Assembly (NCBI GenBank): GCA_002344795.1 | Contig: DDUM01000054.1 | Coordinates: forward strand, 96,165-160,164 | Source of the DNA: Flammeovirgaceae bacterium UBA2338 | Lineage (GTDB): Bacteria; Bacteroidota; Bacteroidia; Cytophagales; Cyclobacteriaceae | Direction: 5' to 3' | Length of the DNA stretch: 64,000 nucleotides | Shown: one piece after another, positions 36,637 to 44,028 of the stretch | Numbering within the stretch: the first letter of the stretch is position 1 | Layout of the letters: every line of letters starts with the position of its first letter | Program-made: the position numbers and the translations under genes | The notes under the pieces: generated by a model | Told to the model about the DNA's origin: nothing | The model's database searches: none | Seen by the model: only the letters and a program-made list of their open reading frames with translations

Positions 36637-36907
36637 ATCAGTGCATTTCACCGCACGCCCTGAACTTGAAGAATATACGCGAGATAAGATTGAAGGCTTA
36701 AGTAAGCTGAATACCAAAATAATCAGAGCGCATGTAACGCTTTCAGTTGAACCAGGTGGTAGCCCTGAAAACAAATCTTGTGAGATTTTATTATCAATAC
36801 CAGGTGACGATCCATATGTAAAGAAAACTGCTACAACATTTGAGGAAGCAGTTTCATTGGCCACCAATGCGATGGAGAAAGTACTACGAAGAAAAAAACC
36901 TCGCTAA
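36620..36907 (+). CDS. hpf: Ribosome hibernation promoting factor (short HPF/RaiA family)
   Basis: 95 residues, the short form. The S30AE fold is visible: 'VHFTARPELEEYTRDKIEGL' (first strand and helix), central strands with 'RAHVTLSVEPGG' and 'CEILLSIPGDDPYVKKTA', and the second helix 'EEAVSLATNAMEKVLRRKKPR' with the basic tail. It binds the decoding centre of 30S subunits and stores ribosomes as inactive 100S dimers during stasis. It starts inside the last codons of the ATPase gene (17-bp overlap in another frame), so translation is coupled and it shares the FNR-like promoter. Confidence 0.92.
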   Translation: MQTLIKSVHFTARPELEEYTRDKIEGLSKLNTKIIRAHVTLSVEPGGSPENKSCEILLSIPGDDPYVKKTATTFEEAVSLATNAMEKVLRRKKPR

Positions 36908-36909
36908 CA

Positions 36910-36921
36910 TGATAATAATCA
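36910..36921 (+). promoter_or_regulatory. FNR-like box upstream of the first Usp gene
   Basis: TGATAATAATCA (TGAT-N4-ATCA) immediately after the hpf stop, 116 bp before the universal stress protein start codon. No TTTG-type element is found at the 35.5-bp spacing seen elsewhere, so its role here is less certain. Confidence 0.5.
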
Positions 36922-37036
36922 ATTGAGCGGCTTCTAAATATCATAGAAAACTCGATATATGGTTATTACCTTCAGTGAAGTAAATGACCAAAAACACGTA
37001 CGATAGTCTTTTTTCAACTAGATAAGCCCAAAGATC

Positions 37037-37855
37037 ATGAAAAGAATATTGGTACCCACTGATTTTTCTGCTTGTGCCAATGCGGCAACAGAAATGGCAC
37101 TACAAATAGCTAAATTAAATAACGCAGAAATCTATTTTCTTCATCTGGCTGTTGACTATTCAACACCTGCTCATGTGCCTGGAAAATCGGTGATTCAGGA
37201 TGTTGCCCAAATAGGAATTATTAGGGACAACCTTGATCAACTCGTTAAAGCTGCTGAAGCAGATGGTATTAAAGCAAAGAAAGAATTGGTTATTGGTAGT
37301 GGACAGGAACAGGTTAAAGACTATATACTTCCTTATAAAATAGACCTGCTGGTGATGGGGTCTCATGGTGCTACAGGTATAAGAGAAATGGTAGTTGGGT
37401 CGAATACTCAAAATGTGATCAAAAATATTAGGATACCCAGTTTGGTCGTAAAGCAAATGCCGAAAAGAAAGGAATTGAAGCATATTGTTTTTGCCTCTAA
37501 TTTTAAAAGAGATTGTTCTAACTCGCTAAGTGAGGTTGTTGCTTTTTCCAGATTATGGAGTTCCAGGGTTCATTTATTGTTTATTAACCTGCTTAATCAC
37601 CTCATTGAGGAGAACACAGCTCGGTCGATGATGTCCGATCAAATGAAGGGTTTTTTAAATGTTGACTACACACTTAACATTACAGAGACCAATGATAAGG
37701 AGTTTGGGATAGCTCAATTTGCCAGTGAAATTGATGCCGATTTAATTGCCATAGCAATGGAAAGAAAAAGTTTAATAGGAAGATTGTTTAGCTCCAACAT
37801 TGCAGAACGGTTAATTAACCATTCTGCTTTGCCGGTACTTGTAGTAAATCAATAG
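37037..37855 (+). CDS. Universal stress protein, tandem UspA domains
   Basis: 272 residues with two Usp domains. The first (about 1-140) has the ATP-binding signature 'MGSHGATGIREMVVGSNTQN' (G-2x-G-9x-G-S/T), so it likely binds ATP; the second (about 145-272) ends 'FSSNIAERLINHSALPVLVVNQ' and lacks the full glycine motif. Usp proteins support survival under low oxygen, starvation and stasis. The gene is convergent with a second Usp gene 8 bp away. Cytoplasmic. FNR-like box 116 bp upstream. Confidence 0.93.
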   Translation: MKRILVPTDFSACANAATEMALQIAKLNNAEIYFLHLAVDYSTPAHVPGKSVIQDVAQIGIIRDNLDQLVKAAEADGIKAKKELVIGSGQEQVKDYILPYKIDLLVMGSHGATGIREMVVGSNTQNVIKNIRIPSLVVKQMPKRKELKHIVFASNFKRDCSNSLSEVVAFSRLWSSRVHLLFINLLNHLIEENTARSMMSDQMKGFLNVDYTLNITETNDKEFGIAQFASEIDADLIAIAMERKSLIGRLFSSNIAERLINHSALPVLVVNQ

Positions 37856-37863
37856 GCTGTTAC

Positions 37864-38694
37864 CTACTTTAAATTATCCTTATTAAAAGTTAGCATTGGG
37901 ATATAGGAATGAAATGCGAGCTTTCTGGTAACACTCCTACTAAATAACTTTTCAAAAAAGCTAAGCTTATGGGTAAACATGATAAGAATATCGGCTTTCC
38001 TGTCCACCATAAAATTGTCAATGGCTTCAGGAACAGCATCATTTTTGGATAGATGGAATGAAATTTTTTCGTATTTCATTTTTTTGACCAAATCTGACTT
38101 TATCTGTTTCACATTGAGGTCAGTAGAGGATGCTTCTGGAATTACATGTAAGACATCAATTTTTGCATTAAAAAGTTTAGCAAACTCACTTACAGTGGAT
38201 AATTCTTCATCTATATGAATTAAGTCTGTAGCATAGACTATTTTTTTAAAGCCTTTAAATGTTGCGTTGTGGGGAACAATAATTACCGGGACAGAGGAGC
38301 TCTGAATCATGGCAGCTGCGTTGCTTCCTATTAGTACCTTTTGTAGACCTGTTGCCCCTCGGGTACCCATGACAATAAGATCCACTTCGTTCCTTTTCAC
38401 AAACCTTTGAATGACCTGTGTTACCGGAAAGCCAGATAACACGTGAGTTGATATTGTAAGTTTACCCCTTACCTTACTTTTGATTTCGGTTGTCAATTCT
38501 TCTAACTCTTTAAGCGCAATATTTCTCATCTCAGTATCAAGTTTTTGTGATACCATCATGGCACGAGAAGAGGCTTGGCCATAAGCAACAGTTGCTATAA
38601 CCAGCTCAGCACCTGCCTTTTTGGCAAGTTGGGCAGCATACAATGCGGCTACTTTGGATGGCTTTGAGAAATCGGTTGGAACAAGAATGGTCAT
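37864..38694 (-). CDS. Universal stress protein, tandem UspA domains
   Basis: 276 residues. The first Usp domain (about 1-145) starts 'TILVPTDFSKPSKVAALYAA' and has 'GTRGATGLQKVLIGSNAAAM', the ATP-binding glycine motif; the second domain (about 150-276) has 'MFTHKLSFFEKLFSRSVTRK' in place of it. It is a diverged paralogue of the convergent neighbour at 37037. An FNR-like box and a -7-like element lie upstream at the same spacing as at two other island promoters. Confidence 0.93.
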   Translation of the reverse strand: MTILVPTDFSKPSKVAALYAAQLAKKAGAELVIATVAYGQASSRAMMVSQKLDTEMRNIALKELEELTTEIKSKVRGKLTISTHVLSGFPVTQVIQRFVKRNEVDLIVMGTRGATGLQKVLIGSNAAAMIQSSSVPVIIVPHNATFKGFKKIVYATDLIHIDEELSTVSEFAKLFNAKIDVLHVIPEASSTDLNVKQIKSDLVKKMKYEKISFHLSKNDAVPEAIDNFMVDRKADILIMFTHKLSFFEKLFSRSVTRKLAFHSYIPMLTFNKDNLK

Positions 38695-38762
38695 AGTTAT
38701 ATGGTTTTAATTTTTTTAAACATCACAACTCAACTCGATTAAAAGCTAATTGTGAATGGACA

Positions 38763-38804
38763 CAATCTAGGCAGGTTCCTATTTCTAAAAAATGATATGA
38801 GTCA
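38763..38804 (-). promoter_or_regulatory. FNR-like box and -7-like element of the second Usp promoter
   Basis: Box TGATATGAGTCA at 38793-38804, 99 bp before the leftward Usp start, with minus-strand TAGATTG ending at 38763. Centre of the box to the final G is 35.5 bp, identical to the ATPase and coiled-coil promoters. Confidence 0.58.
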
Positions 38805-38867
38805 TGATAATTGAGGATATAAATCAGGGAAAAGGGTGGTTTATACCCAGTTGTGCCTCAAAATAAC

Positions 38868-39878
38868 TTATTGTCCACCGATTCTTTTGAGAAAGGAGAT
38901 GGCAGACTCGTAATTCCAACGTGCAAACCTTCCTCTTTGTATGAGTAGCTCGTTGTCATCGGGCTGATTGAGATAGTAATAAAACACAAAAGGTGCCGTA
39001 GGGTTCTCCCAACCAAGCATTTGTCCAAAGCGCAGGTCATTGAATACTAACCTGTCATCATATGTTGAAACCACATAATATCCTTCAGCAAAACGTTTTA
39101 GATGTTGTACCTCTTCATGACCTTCCACCGAATCAAGAAGACTGTCGTTTTTGCTAAAAAATTGAAAAGGGATAAAGTCGTTGGTGTCAAAGACTGATCG
39201 ATAACCAATATAAAAACCTTGATCTCCTTCCCCCACGATATTCCATAACCAAACATTTCCTGGTGTAGGTGTAGTGAAGTAGCGTTTAAAGGTAATTTGC
39301 TGATGAATAAGGTTATCTTCAACTGAATTTTTAATGAAGTGTTTGTTAACCAGCGCATATCCCAAATATATTGTGCTGATGAGGATTGCATTTCTTGCCC
39401 ATTTTTTTCTGGAAGAATGAGGTGAAGGTAATAGGATGAGCAACAAAGCACCCAAACCTAATGATATAGAAAATAGAGGGTCAGCTACAAAAAGGGCATG
39501 AAAGGCTACGCGATAATGACTAAAGGGTTCAAACCAAGCCGTTCCATAGGCATTGAATGCATCTAAGAATATATGAACAAATAATTGAAGTACTAGGAAC
39601 CATGTCCAATTTCGCACCGACATTCTGGGCAACCATTGCCATCGTGCAGCGATTAAGGCAAGTGGATATGCAGTAATTGCGATGAACAGAAAAGAATGGG
39701 TAAATCCTCGATGGGCCAGCAGGTCACTTGCTGGGGAATTCCAAAAGGAAGCTAAAAAATCAATATCTGGAATAGACTGTGCTACAGCTCCGATTAACAA
39801 AGCCTTTTTACCTAATGATTTGCCTGCGCACAATTCACCAATACAGGCACCTAATGCTAAATGAGTAAGAGAATCCAA
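38868..39878 (-). CDS. Membrane-bound metal-dependent hydrolase, YdjM family
   Basis: 336 residues. The start is TTG at 39878; the family normally begins 'MDSLTHLALGACIGE', and no ATG is available in front. Conserved N-terminal motifs: DSLTH, 'IPDIDFL', 'HRGFTHSFLF', with His and Asp residues thought to bind metal, and four to five membrane helices (about 60-180). A soluble C-terminal domain follows (about 190-336). Similar E. coli YdjM is LexA-regulated; physiological role not known. Divergent from the PLD gene; no FNR-like box in the 108 bp between them. Confidence 0.87.
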   Translation of the reverse strand: MDSLTHLALGACIGELCAGKSLGKKALLIGAVAQSIPDIDFLASFWNSPASDLLAHRGFTHSFLFIAITAYPLALIAARWQWLPRMSVRNWTWFLVLQLFVHIFLDAFNAYGTAWFEPFSHYRVAFHALFVADPLFSISLGLGALLLILLPSPHSSRKKWARNAILISTIYLGYALVNKHFIKNSVEDNLIHQQITFKRYFTTPTPGNVWLWNIVGEGDQGFYIGYRSVFDTNDFIPFQFFSKNDSLLDSVEGHEEVQHLKRFAEGYYVVSTYDDRLVFNDLRFGQMLGWENPTAPFVFYYYLNQPDDNELLIQRGRFARWNYESAISFLKRIGGQ

Positions 39879-39986
39879 AAGTAATTATTTTAAGTGCCCT
39901 GGCTTTGGTTCTTGTTTACCCAAAACCATTTATCTAATCTGTTTGTTAAAAGGTATAACTTACACGCCAAATGATCAACTAAAAAA

Positions 39987-41177
39987 TTGCCTAATACTTC
40001 AGCGAATAAATATAGTGAGAATAACCGGGTAAGTTGGGTCACAGGAGGACGCCCTTACTTCGATCATCTCATAGACCTTATCTCAAGAGCTGAGGCTACT
40101 CTTCATTTGCAGACTTACATTTTAGCCGAAGATGAAACCGGAAGATTTGTTTCAAAGGCTTTGGTAGCAGCAGCAGGCAGGGGTGTTGATGTATTTTTGA
40201 TGGTAGATGGGTATGCTTCTCAAAGTTTGAGTAAAGATTTTATCAATGCACTTAAAATGCAGGGAGTCAAATTTAAGTTTTTTGAACCGTTGTTTCGCAG
40301 CAGGAAATTTTATTTTGGGAGGAGACTTCATCATAAAATCTGTGTGATTGATATGAGATATGCACTGGTAGGTGGTATTAATATAGCCAACCATTATAAT
40401 GATCTGCCTGATAACCCCCCGTGGCTTGACTTTGCACTAAGTGTGGAGGGGGAAATTGTTCAGGAGTTGTTAATTCTATGTCAGAAAACATGGAACGGAT
40501 TTCAGCCTCTGAAAGAGATACCTCAAATTAAAAACCCACCCTCTTTCAATATTCCTGAAGAGGATAGGAGTCAGGTTCGAATGAGACGAAATGATTGGGT
40601 GAGGTGGAAGGATGAAATCTCACTCAGCTATATTGAGTTATTCATGGGAGCAAAATCTCACATTACCATTCTTTCAAGTTATTTTTTACCTGGAAGAGTT
40701 TTTCGAGGAGCCATACGCAAAGCAAGGAATCGGGGGGTAGAGGTAACAGTAATAGTAACTGGAATCTCTGATGTAAAAATAGCCAAAATGGCAGAGCGGT
40801 TTATGTATGAATGGCTTTTAGCTAACGGAGTGAGAATTTTTGAGTTCAATCGTGCTGTGCTTCATGGAAAGCTTGCTATCTGTGATGATAAGTGGATAAC
40901 ACTTGGGTCATTTAATGTAAATGACATTAGCACTTATGCCAGCGTAGAACTTAATCTCGATGTTGTCAATCCAGTATTTGTCCGTGAGATAAGGAATCAC
41001 ATTGAACAAAATGTAATCAGTGACAGTACCCTGATCACTGATTCTTATAGAGCCAGTAGAACCAATAGGCTTAAAAGGTTTGTACAATGGAGTGCCTTTG
41101 CTACCATTCGAATATTGATTTATTTCTTTACTTTTTATTTTAAGAGGATTGTGAGAACAGAGGAGCCTAAGAATTGA
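39987..41177 (+). CDS. Phospholipase D family protein, cardiolipin synthase-like
   Basis: 396 residues from a TTG start at 39987; an in-frame stop lies 12 bp upstream and no ATG precedes the conserved region. Two HKD motifs: His115/Lys117/Asp122 ('HHKICVIDMR') and His293/Lys295/Asp300 ('LHGKLAICDD'), with 'VGGINIAN' and 'LGSFNVND' following as in ClsB-type cardiolipin synthases. No N-terminal membrane helices, so it resembles ClsB rather than ClsA; a hydrophobic segment sits near 370-388. Likely makes cardiolipin from phosphatidylglycerol or a similar donor, which would fit membrane remodelling under stress. Confidence 0.88.
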   Translation: MPNTSANKYSENNRVSWVTGGRPYFDHLIDLISRAEATLHLQTYILAEDETGRFVSKALVAAAGRGVDVFLMVDGYASQSLSKDFINALKMQGVKFKFFEPLFRSRKFYFGRRLHHKICVIDMRYALVGGINIANHYNDLPDNPPWLDFALSVEGEIVQELLILCQKTWNGFQPLKEIPQIKNPPSFNIPEEDRSQVRMRRNDWVRWKDEISLSYIELFMGAKSHITILSSYFLPGRVFRGAIRKARNRGVEVTVIVTGISDVKIAKMAERFMYEWLLANGVRIFEFNRAVLHGKLAICDDKWITLGSFNVNDISTYASVELNLDVVNPVFVREIRNHIEQNVISDSTLITDSYRASRTNRLKRFVQWSAFATIRILIYFFTFYFKRIVRTEEPKN

Positions 41178-41270
41178 AAATGATTTTGCAGAGAATCTCG
41201 TTAAAACCTGCTTAAACAAGAAAAATGCATTTTCACAATACCGATTGAAGATTTTAATCATAGTAGGTGA

Positions 41271-41312
41271 TGATGGAAGTCATTAATCATCACTCAATGT
41301 TGTACTATTTTG
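41271..41312 (+). promoter_or_regulatory. FNR-like box and -7-like element of the coiled-coil gene
   Basis: Box TGATGGAAGTCA at 41271-41282, 75 bp before the start codon, overlapping a wider inverted repeat GTGATGAT (41267-41274) / ATCATCAC (41286-41293). CTATTTTG ends at 41312, again 35.5 bp from the box centre. Confidence 0.6.
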
Positions 41313-41345
41313 GTGGTTGATGATTAGTACTAAACATACAATAAG

Positions 41346-41972
41346 ATGAAGAAAACCAAAGAGGATAGTGACAAGCCATTTTTGCATAAAATTGCAGATG
41401 GACTTTTGGAGGCTCAGCAAGAGATTGATGATTTAGCTTTACAGCTTTCCCTTGGTAAAGCGGAAGCGAAAGAAAAGTTTGAGGGGATAAAAAAAGAGTT
41501 TAGAAACAACATAGGAGAATTCAGACGATTATTGGAAGAAACTCCTCACAAACTGATTACTCCTGAGATTAAAAAGAAAGTGCAGGAACTAGAAGTGCAG
41601 CTTGCCTTAGGGAAGGCCGAGACGAAGGAGGAGTTTGAAGAGCAAAGAAAAAAATTATTGAGATCAATTGCTCTTATTGAGAAATCAATAAAAAAATGGT
41701 TGAAAAATGTGGATTTTCCACCCTCTATTGAGAGTGAAATGGAAAAATTTAAATTGAAACTTGAAATAGTAAGACTTAAGTATAGCCTGAAAAAATTCGA
41801 ACTGAGAGATGATTTCAAAGAGCATATGCGTAACGCCAAAATGGAAATTGAAAAAAACACATCAAAGGCAAAATCAAAACTTCAGATTGGTAAAAGAAAG
41901 TACGAGGATTTTGCAGACGAAATATCCTCAGCTTATGATCACTTAAAGAAAGCAGTTAAGCATTTGGGATAA
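41346..41972 (+). CDS. Lys/Glu-rich coiled-coil protein with internal repeats
   Basis: 208 residues, entirely helical by composition, with no signal peptide. Two clear repeats, 'LALQLSLGKAEAKEKFEGIK' (about 31-50) and 'LEVQLALGKAETKEEFEEQR' (about 82-101), and a weaker third near 135-155 ('FKLKLEIVRLKYSLKKFELR'), about 50 residues apart. This looks like a three-fold helical-hairpin repeat protein. No named family is recognised. Location behind an FNR-like box suggests a stress-induced structural or scaffold protein (inference). Confidence 0.75.
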   Translation: MKKTKEDSDKPFLHKIADGLLEAQQEIDDLALQLSLGKAEAKEKFEGIKKEFRNNIGEFRRLLEETPHKLITPEIKKKVQELEVQLALGKAETKEEFEEQRKKLLRSIALIEKSIKKWLKNVDFPPSIESEMEKFKLKLEIVRLKYSLKKFELRDDFKEHMRNAKMEIEKNTSKAKSKLQIGKRKYEDFADEISSAYDHLKKAVKHLG

Positions 41973-42046
41973 CACCTTGTTATTTTTATTACAAGAGATA
42001 AAATATTGCGTATCCCACTGTAGAAGCTAAATCGCGGTGTTTTTCG

Positions 42047-43060
42047 CTACTTTATGTGAGTGAGGTAGCGCTCCATCAGATACAAATATTTTGCTGATTC
42101 ACTGAGAGGTTTATCTCTATCAGTTCCGGCATTGGCACTTCTGGCTCTTAAAGAATTTACCTTGGCTCTGATATTGGCACGATAGGCTTTATAGTATTGG
42201 AAGAGTTGCATCGTTTGCTCATCCAGGGAAATGGACATGCAATGCGCATAGGAATCCAAGAGTAAATCAGACAGGCTCTTTTTGCTATGTGCATCCAAAT
42301 CCATAGCCAAAAAAGCCACATCATTGAGAATGTCGATTTCCCTGTATTCCTCATTGAATTCGATGCAATCAAAAATGACAGGTTCTGGTAATAAAAATAT
42401 ATTACCGGAATGCAGATCGCCATGTACATCGCGGTGGTATCCGCTTTCTTGTCTTGCCTTTATCAACTTATAATACTCTTTAAGGAAAGCATCGGATTGC
42501 TTGATGGCATTTTCTATTGCCACACCTGACCAATGGCCAAGTTGTTCATCCAAAAAATCAGATTCAGCGCGAAGATCATTAAATTTATTACTTAGAGAAT
42601 GATTATTGTTTTTTTTATAAACCACCCGTGTGCGTTTATGAAATTGGGCAATCCGTGCTGCGATGTTTTTAATATCCTCTTCACGAACGAGATCATTTTC
42701 CAAAAGAAAACTCATCTGTTTTTCTCCATTTAATCTTCGCATCCGAACCGCATGATCAATTAATTGGCCGTTGGTTCCGTCCATGGTTATTCTTCCTGAG
42801 TGGCTTCGGATTTCATGAATACCGAGGTATACATTAAAGGTAAGGCGCCAATTAAGCCGTATTTCCTCTTTACAATAGAATAGCCTTTTGTCGATAGTTG
42901 AGAAATCTAAAAAGGAATACTTTAATGGCTTCTTGATTTTAAAGACAAATTCATTACACAGAATTACCCAGGATATATGGGTCTCAATTAGTTTTGGATT
43001 TGAGCATGAGCAAGGAAATACTCCTTCATTGATCAGCAAACTAATTTCATCCTTTGTCAT
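42047..43060 (-). CDS. APH-fold kinase-like protein (COG2187 type)
   Basis: 337 residues with the aminoglycoside-phosphotransferase kinase fold: nucleotide-binding Lys region ('EFVFKIKKPLKYSF'), catalytic 'HRDVHGDLHSGNIFL' with Asp215, and the metal-binding 'VIFDCIEFN' with Asp231. It overlaps the P-loop kinase gene upstream by 4 bp. In other bacteria the two are fused into one protein, for example Rv2004c of Mycobacterium tuberculosis, which belongs to the DosR dormancy regulon. There is no evidence that it modifies antibiotics; the substrate is unknown. Confidence 0.87.
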   Translation of the reverse strand: MTKDEISLLINEGVFPCSCSNPKLIETHISWVILCNEFVFKIKKPLKYSFLDFSTIDKRLFYCKEEIRLNWRLTFNVYLGIHEIRSHSGRITMDGTNGQLIDHAVRMRRLNGEKQMSFLLENDLVREEDIKNIAARIAQFHKRTRVVYKKNNNHSLSNKFNDLRAESDFLDEQLGHWSGVAIENAIKQSDAFLKEYYKLIKARQESGYHRDVHGDLHSGNIFLLPEPVIFDCIEFNEEYREIDILNDVAFLAMDLDAHSKKSLSDLLLDSYAHCMSISLDEQTMQLFQYYKAYRANIRAKVNSLRARSANAGTDRDKPLSESAKYLYLMERYLTHIK

Positions 43061-43542
43061 CTTTTGGGTAGATATAACATTGCTTTGTCTATCATTTCGC
43101 CAATATTATCATTGGTGGATTCTAGTACCAGATGTTTTTGTTCAAAGGGTTCCCATTCTTTCTTAAGATTTTTATGGACTTTAAAATCCGCTTCGCTGAA
43201 CGCCCTTGTTGTGGACATTCTCTTTTTGATTAAACGTTTATTTGCAACCACTTCGATGAAAAAGACGTTTTCATCGAACTCATCCAAATACTGCTGACGC
43301 AACTCCTGTTTATAAAAAGTGGCATCAATTACCAGACTCGTATTTCTTTTTGCTGCCTTTTTTGCCTTGTCAAACAGCGCATCATATACGGCCTTCTTTT
43401 CTTCATCCGAGTAGTCCCTTTTCTTAAACATCTTGATGCGCAATTGATCACTGTTTAAATATTCTGCTTTTGTATGTAATGCAAGCCGCGAAGCAAAGTA
43501 GCTTTTGCCTGACCCTGGTAAACCGAAAACGACTATAATCAT
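43057..43542 (-). CDS. P-loop kinase (AAA_33 / COG0645 type)
   Basis: 161 residues. Walker A 'GLPGSGKSYFASRLA' at 8-22, 'NSDQLRIKMF' after it, and 'SLVIDATFYKQELRQQ' as the Walker B-like strand. Small-molecule kinase fold resembling gluconate or zeta-toxin type kinases. Its last codons overlap the APH-fold gene by 4 bp, so the two products are made together, equivalent to the N- and C-terminal halves of a fused protein elsewhere. Substrate unknown. Imperfect and perfect FNR-like boxes lie 89 and 111 bp upstream. Confidence 0.86.
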   Translation of the reverse strand: MIIVVFGLPGSGKSYFASRLALHTKAEYLNSDQLRIKMFKKRDYSDEEKKAVYDALFDKAKKAAKRNTSLVIDATFYKQELRQQYLDEFDENVFFIEVVANKRLIKKRMSTTRAFSEADFKVHKNLKKEWEPFEQKHLVLESTNDNIGEMIDKAMLYLPKR

Positions 43543-43652
43543 AGACTAATAGGATTTTGCTCTTAAACTCACTGGATTACTTTCCCGAAATTTGCTTTCC
43601 TAAGTTAGAGATGATTGTATTGGCGTGCACTGATTATGGTCTTAGCGGGAAG

Positions 43653-43664
43653 TGATAATTATCA
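43653..43664. promoter_or_regulatory. FNR-like box, perfect palindrome
   Basis: TGATAATTATCA, a perfect 12-bp palindrome of the TGAT-N4-ATCA type, 111 bp upstream of the leftward kinase gene at 43542 and 365 bp from the rightward gene at 44029. An imperfect box TGATTATGGTCT precedes the kinase pair at 43631. Confidence 0.55.
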
Positions 43665-43784
43665 TTTTGTAAAATGAGAAATCCATTGAGTGCTTGTAGG
43701 CTTTGGATTTTAGCCATCAGACAGACCCTTTTTATGTAAAATATTAGAAATAGGACATTTTTTTTGCCATATATTAGCGTAGTA

Positions 43785-43798
43785 AGTGAATGTTCACT
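43785..43798. promoter_or_regulatory. 14-bp operator-like palindrome
   Basis: AGTGAA-TG-TTCACT, with a partner of nearly the same sequence at 46215-46226 (GTGAATATTCAC). The symmetry suggests a dimeric repressor, perhaps TetR-like. The regulator is not identified. Confidence 0.5.
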
Positions 43799-43835
43799 AA
43801 CATTGTGTGATAATTTTAAAACAGGTAAAACCAAT

Positions 43836-43958
43836 ATGGCGATTGGATTCCTCACGAGGGGTGTTTTTTTAGCTTATGGATTTTTATTGATCTACTTGAG
43901 GAATTTTACCCCAGGAAAGGCAGAACGGATGGCCTTCCATTTCTCCGGAACACTTTGA
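43836..43958 (+). CDS. Possible small single-helix membrane peptide
   Basis: A 40-codon frame starting ATGGCGATTGG, giving one membrane helix (about residues 3-20, 'IGFLTRGVFLAYGFLLIY') and a polar tail. It lies 38 bp after the 14-bp palindrome at 43785. No similarity is known to me and the frame extends upstream in a longer version from 43764. It may be a real small protein or a chance frame. Confidence 0.25.
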   Translation: MAIGFLTRGVFLAYGFLLIYLRNFTPGKAERMAFHFSGTL

Positions 43959-43968
43959 ATCGTATGAT

Positions 43969-43992
43969 CAGCACTTCAAACAGCACTTCAAA
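43969..43992 (+). repeat. 12-bp perfect tandem duplication
   Basis: CAGCACTTCAAA occurs twice without a spacer, 36 bp before the membrane protein gene at 44029. Likely a slippage product; it may change promoter or leader spacing. Confidence 0.8.
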
Positions 43993-44028
43993 TAAATTTT
44001 AAAGAATATCAATCAAATGTAGCATATC

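Larger units (their letters stand above)
43543..44028. other. 486-bp intergenic region with several symmetrical elements
   Basis: Contains an FNR-like palindrome (43653), an imperfect box TGATTATGGTCT (43631-43642), a 14-bp palindrome (43785), a small frame (43836-43958) and a 12-bp tandem duplication (43969-43992). It carries the promoter of the leftward kinase pair and probably that of the rightward membrane protein genes. Confidence 0.6.

Noticed and set aside
42047..43060. Antibiotic resistance gene (aminoglycoside phosphotransferase)
   Set aside because: The APH fold is present, but the protein belongs to the COG2187 type coupled to a P-loop kinase, not to known resistance enzymes; context is a stress island.
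43634..43855. 73-codon frame on the minus strand
   Set aside because: It contains the FNR-like palindrome and the 14-bp operator-like sequence and has no protein-like features; considered a chance frame.
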